64,000 nucleotides of DNA from Rhynchopus euleeides. Taxonomy: Eukaryota; Euglenozoa; Diplonemea; Diplonemida; Diplonemidae. Numbering within the stretch: the stretch's first letter is position 1; each line of letters opens with the position of its first letter. Both the position numbers and the translations under genes were made by a program. The stretch is taken from assembly GCA_963210315.1 (NCBI GenBank), contig OY723300.1:1178001-1242000 (forward strand), written 5' to 3'. The notes under the pieces are model-generated. The model was not told the origin of the DNA and did not search any database. It saw only the letters and a list, made by a program, of their open reading frames with translations. This document shows, piece by piece, positions 61,996 through 64,000 of the stretch.

Positions 61996-63864
61996 ATGCG
62001 GACCATAGCGCTGCTGGCGCTGGCGTGTGGCGCGATGGGGTGGTCGGCGCAGCCACCCTTCTGGCCGCAGTACCCCACACGCAAGCTGCAGGTGATGGAG
62101 GGCGAGTGGTCATTCGGGTTCTGGGAGGGCGGCGTCGACATCGACTCTGTGGACCCGCGTGACGCGGCGCTGACGCCCAACACGACGCAGGTGCCGAGCG
62201 TGTTCGACAACGCGCTGCCAGGGGTGCAGGGCAGCAGGGGGTCTGCTTTCTACCGCGCCACGATCCAGCCCTTCAGCAACCCAGGGGCGGGTGGGCTGGT
62301 GTCCTTTGCCGCATGTGGGTTCTTCTGCAAGGTGTGGGTGGATGGCGTGCTCCTGGGCGACCACACCAGCGGAGGGTACAGCATGTTCTGGTTCGAGCTG
62401 CCTGCAGGAGACGCGAGCAAGGCACGCGAGCTGTTCGTGCTGGCGGACAACCGCTTCGACAGCGAGCGCACCCCGCTGTACACAGGGGGTGACTTCTGGC
62501 ATTTTGCAGGGCTGACGCGCAGCGTGGCGGTGCACGAGCTGCCTGTGGGTGACTCACACCTGCAGCGGGTGGAGGTGGTGCCCACGTCGGTGCTGGGGAG
62601 GGTGGACATGACCTTCGTTCTGACTGCCTCTTCCCCCGTCCCGTCTCACGGATGCTTCAACGTGACATGGCACAGCCCCCGTGCCCAGACAACGCAGCAC
62701 TGCGTGCCGATGGACACGGCGACAGGCACGGGGAAGGTGTCAGACCTCAAAATGCCGTGCATGGCAGACGGATCGTGCAAACTGTGGACCTTCGACGAGC
62801 CAAACCTGACGAACGTGACTATCGCGCACTACGGTGACGCCATCCACACACGCTTCGGGCTGCGCATCCTGGGCAGGGCACAGGCCGCAACGCCTGACGG
62901 CACCGCCACACGCATCACCCTCAACGGCAACATCGTGAAGCTGAAGGGCTACAACCGCCACACGATGTACCCCGACACGGGGCTGTCCCTGACACTGGCG
63001 CAGCACCAGCAGGACATGGCGCTGATCAAGGAGGTCGGGGCAAACATTGTCCGCGGCGCGCACTACCCGCAGGACCAGCGCTGGCTGGACCTCTGCGATG
63101 AGAACGGCATCGCCATGTGGGAGGAGTGCCTGGGGCCCGGCGTGCAGGTCGCCAACATCGAGGACCCCTGGTTCATGCAGAACCAGGTGGTGCAGGCACA
63201 CGAGATGGTGTCCGCCTCCATCAACCACGCCTGCGTCTTCATGTGGGGATTCTTCAACGAGGCACACTCGGAGGACGACAGAAGCTGCCCCGGCTACGCC
63301 ACGATGGCTGACACGCTGAGATCCCGCGACACGAGCCGCTTCGTCACGTGGGCCGACGACAAGAAGAACGCATCGCTGTGTCTGGAGCACACCGACCTCG
63401 TCGCATTCAACTCCTACCCTGGGTGGTACCAGGAGGACCAGGTGCCCGCAGAGTTCTGGGGGGAGCAGGCGGCATGGGCTGGGCAGAACTACCCTGACAA
63501 GCCGTTCATGATCTCGGAGACGGGTGCTTCCGGCGTGTACGAGTGGACCAACTCGTCGGACGTCCGGTGGAGCCAGAAGTATCAGACGAACCTGGTGACG
63601 CAGGATGTGAAGTTTGCCCTCGGCGACGCGCGCGTGGCAGCCATCACCCTGTGGCAGCTGACAGACGTGAAGGCCAACACCAACGACACGGTGGGCTGCC
63701 CCCAGTGCGACTATGAGGCAGGGGTTGACCCTCCGATCTGCTCTTACATCGACGTCTCTGTCAAGCGCCCTGGGGGTGAGAACCACAAGGGGTCTGTTGA
63801 CTTCTGGCGCCGCAAGAAGGACGTGTTCACAGCTGTGAAGCAGCTGTACACCGAGAGTGAGTGA
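61996..63864 (+). CDS. GUSB: Secreted glycoside hydrolase family 2, beta-glucuronidase-like
   Basis: 622 aa (human GUSB 651), single exon. MRTIALLALACGAMGWSAQ is a signal peptide, so it is a lysosomal or secreted enzyme; several N-x-S/T sites fit glycosylation. The N-terminal sugar-binding jelly roll has KLQVMEGEWSFGFWEGG and FCKVWVDGVLLGDHTSGGY. The TIM barrel carries IVRGAHYPQDQRWLDLCDEN, MWEECLGPG, the acid/base Glu422 in MWGFFNEAHS and the nucleophile Glu508 in MISETGASG. ENHKG supplies Asn596-x-Lys598, the N-x-K motif that contacts the glucuronate carboxylate in GUS enzymes, which favours glucuronidase over galactosidase or mannosidase. Retaining hydrolysis of beta-D-glucuronides is the predicted reaction. 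The ATG follows CCCCCAG by about 18 nt. The region after the stop shows GTGAGT, but the C-terminus is already family-length. Confidence 0.85.
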   Translation: MRTIALLALACGAMGWSAQPPFWPQYPTRKLQVMEGEWSFGFWEGGVDIDSVDPRDAALTPNTTQVPSVFDNALPGVQGSRGSAFYRATIQPFSNPGAGGLVSFAACGFFCKVWVDGVLLGDHTSGGYSMFWFELPAGDASKARELFVLADNRFDSERTPLYTGGDFWHFAGLTRSVAVHELPVGDSHLQRVEVVPTSVLGRVDMTFVLTASSPVPSHGCFNVTWHSPRAQTTQHCVPMDTATGTGKVSDLKMPCMADGSCKLWTFDEPNLTNVTIAHYGDAIHTRFGLRILGRAQAATPDGTATRITLNGNIVKLKGYNRHTMYPDTGLSLTLAQHQQDMALIKEVGANIVRGAHYPQDQRWLDLCDENGIAMWEECLGPGVQVANIEDPWFMQNQVVQAHEMVSASINHACVFMWGFFNEAHSEDDRSCPGYATMADTLRSRDTSRFVTWADDKKNASLCLEHTDLVAFNSYPGWYQEDQVPAEFWGEQAAWAGQNYPDKPFMISETGASGVYEWTNSSDVRWSQKYQTNLVTQDVKFALGDARVAAITLWQLTDVKANTNDTVGCPQCDYEAGVDPPICSYIDVSVKRPGGENHKGSVDFWRRKKDVFTAVKQLYTESE

Positions 63865-64000
63865 GTCGGGTTACGTTCTTCCGCTGCTGCAGGGGGTTCG
63901 TCGTTCCAGCCTTCGGCATGCCCTGTGGCGTGATGTGCAGCGGTCGGGTTAGTGTTGCCCCGCCGTTGACCTGGCAATGGGCCCAAGCCAACGGCAGGCG

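Noticed and set aside
63850-63870. GTGAGT at the glycosidase end as an intron donor
   Set aside because: Other introns use GTATG; the protein already has the family-length C-terminus after the N-x-K motif and stops at TGA 63862-63864.
1-64000. tRNA, rRNA or snRNA genes
   Set aside because: No cloverleaf with proper A/B boxes and no conserved U-RNA or rRNA segment was recognised by eye; a covariance-model search would decide.

Overview
This is a GC-rich, intron-containing nuclear window from a protist. Nine host genes are well supported and all lie on the + strand: eL36 (3' end only), RED/IK, an AAAP amino-acid transporter, an unrecognised 745-aa protein, gamma-tubulin complex protein GCP3, an unrecognised acidic 185-aa protein, a large ankyrin/ADP-ribosyltransferase/NACHT/WD40 protein, UPF1, and near the right edge a PDZ-domain protein and a secreted family-2 glycosidase resembling beta-glucuronidase (ten counting eL36). 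Nine introns could be placed by protein homology or frame continuity. They are 82-272 nt long, have C-rich acceptor tracts, and eight of nine begin GTATGT or GTATGC. Most genes also carry a C-rich tract ending in AG a few to about 60 nt before the ATG, with no upstream coding exon. Together with the strict one-strand gene order this suggests spliced-leader trans-splicing and long same-strand gene arrays, as in Euglenozoa. A diplonemid is my best guess, held at modest confidence.

Layout. 1-5.1 kb: eL36, RED, transporter. 5.1-20.5 kb: a transposon graveyard holding a candidate 1.6-kb TIR element with a 21-bp-arm hairpin, a DIRS-type retroelement fossil (10.9-16.1 kb) with diagnostic split direct repeats and a 149-bp internal tandem array, MITEs with TACCGTAT ends, and several palindromes. 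20.5-29.2 kb: the 745-aa protein, GCP3, the acidic protein. 29.2-41.1 kb: mostly C/G-tract intergenic DNA, a 200-N assembly gap, and a 1.34-kb foldback DNA element whose roughly 240-bp terminal inverted repeats are nearly identical. 41.1-46.2 kb: the NACHT protein. 46.6-52.9 kb: a second MITE copy, a 25-unit 31-bp minisatellite with a 93-bp higher-order pattern, and a decayed minus-strand LINE with a coiled-coil ORF1 and an OTU-like protease in ORF2. 53.6-63.9 kb: UPF1, the PDZ protein and the glycosidase.

The most interesting object is the 1,692-aa single-exon protein at 41.1-46.2 kb. It has a putative N-myristoylation start, ankyrin-like repeats, an R-S-E mono-ADP-ribosyltransferase domain, a NACHT NTPase, and two seven-bladed WD40 propellers made of 14 almost identical repeats. 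The architecture is that of an NLR/STAND receptor with an ADP-ribosylating effector and a fast-evolving sensor, comparable in logic to fungal HET-D/HET-E proteins. The immune role is inference. RED (splicing) and UPF1 (mRNA surveillance) are housekeeping RNA-processing genes with no evident link to it.
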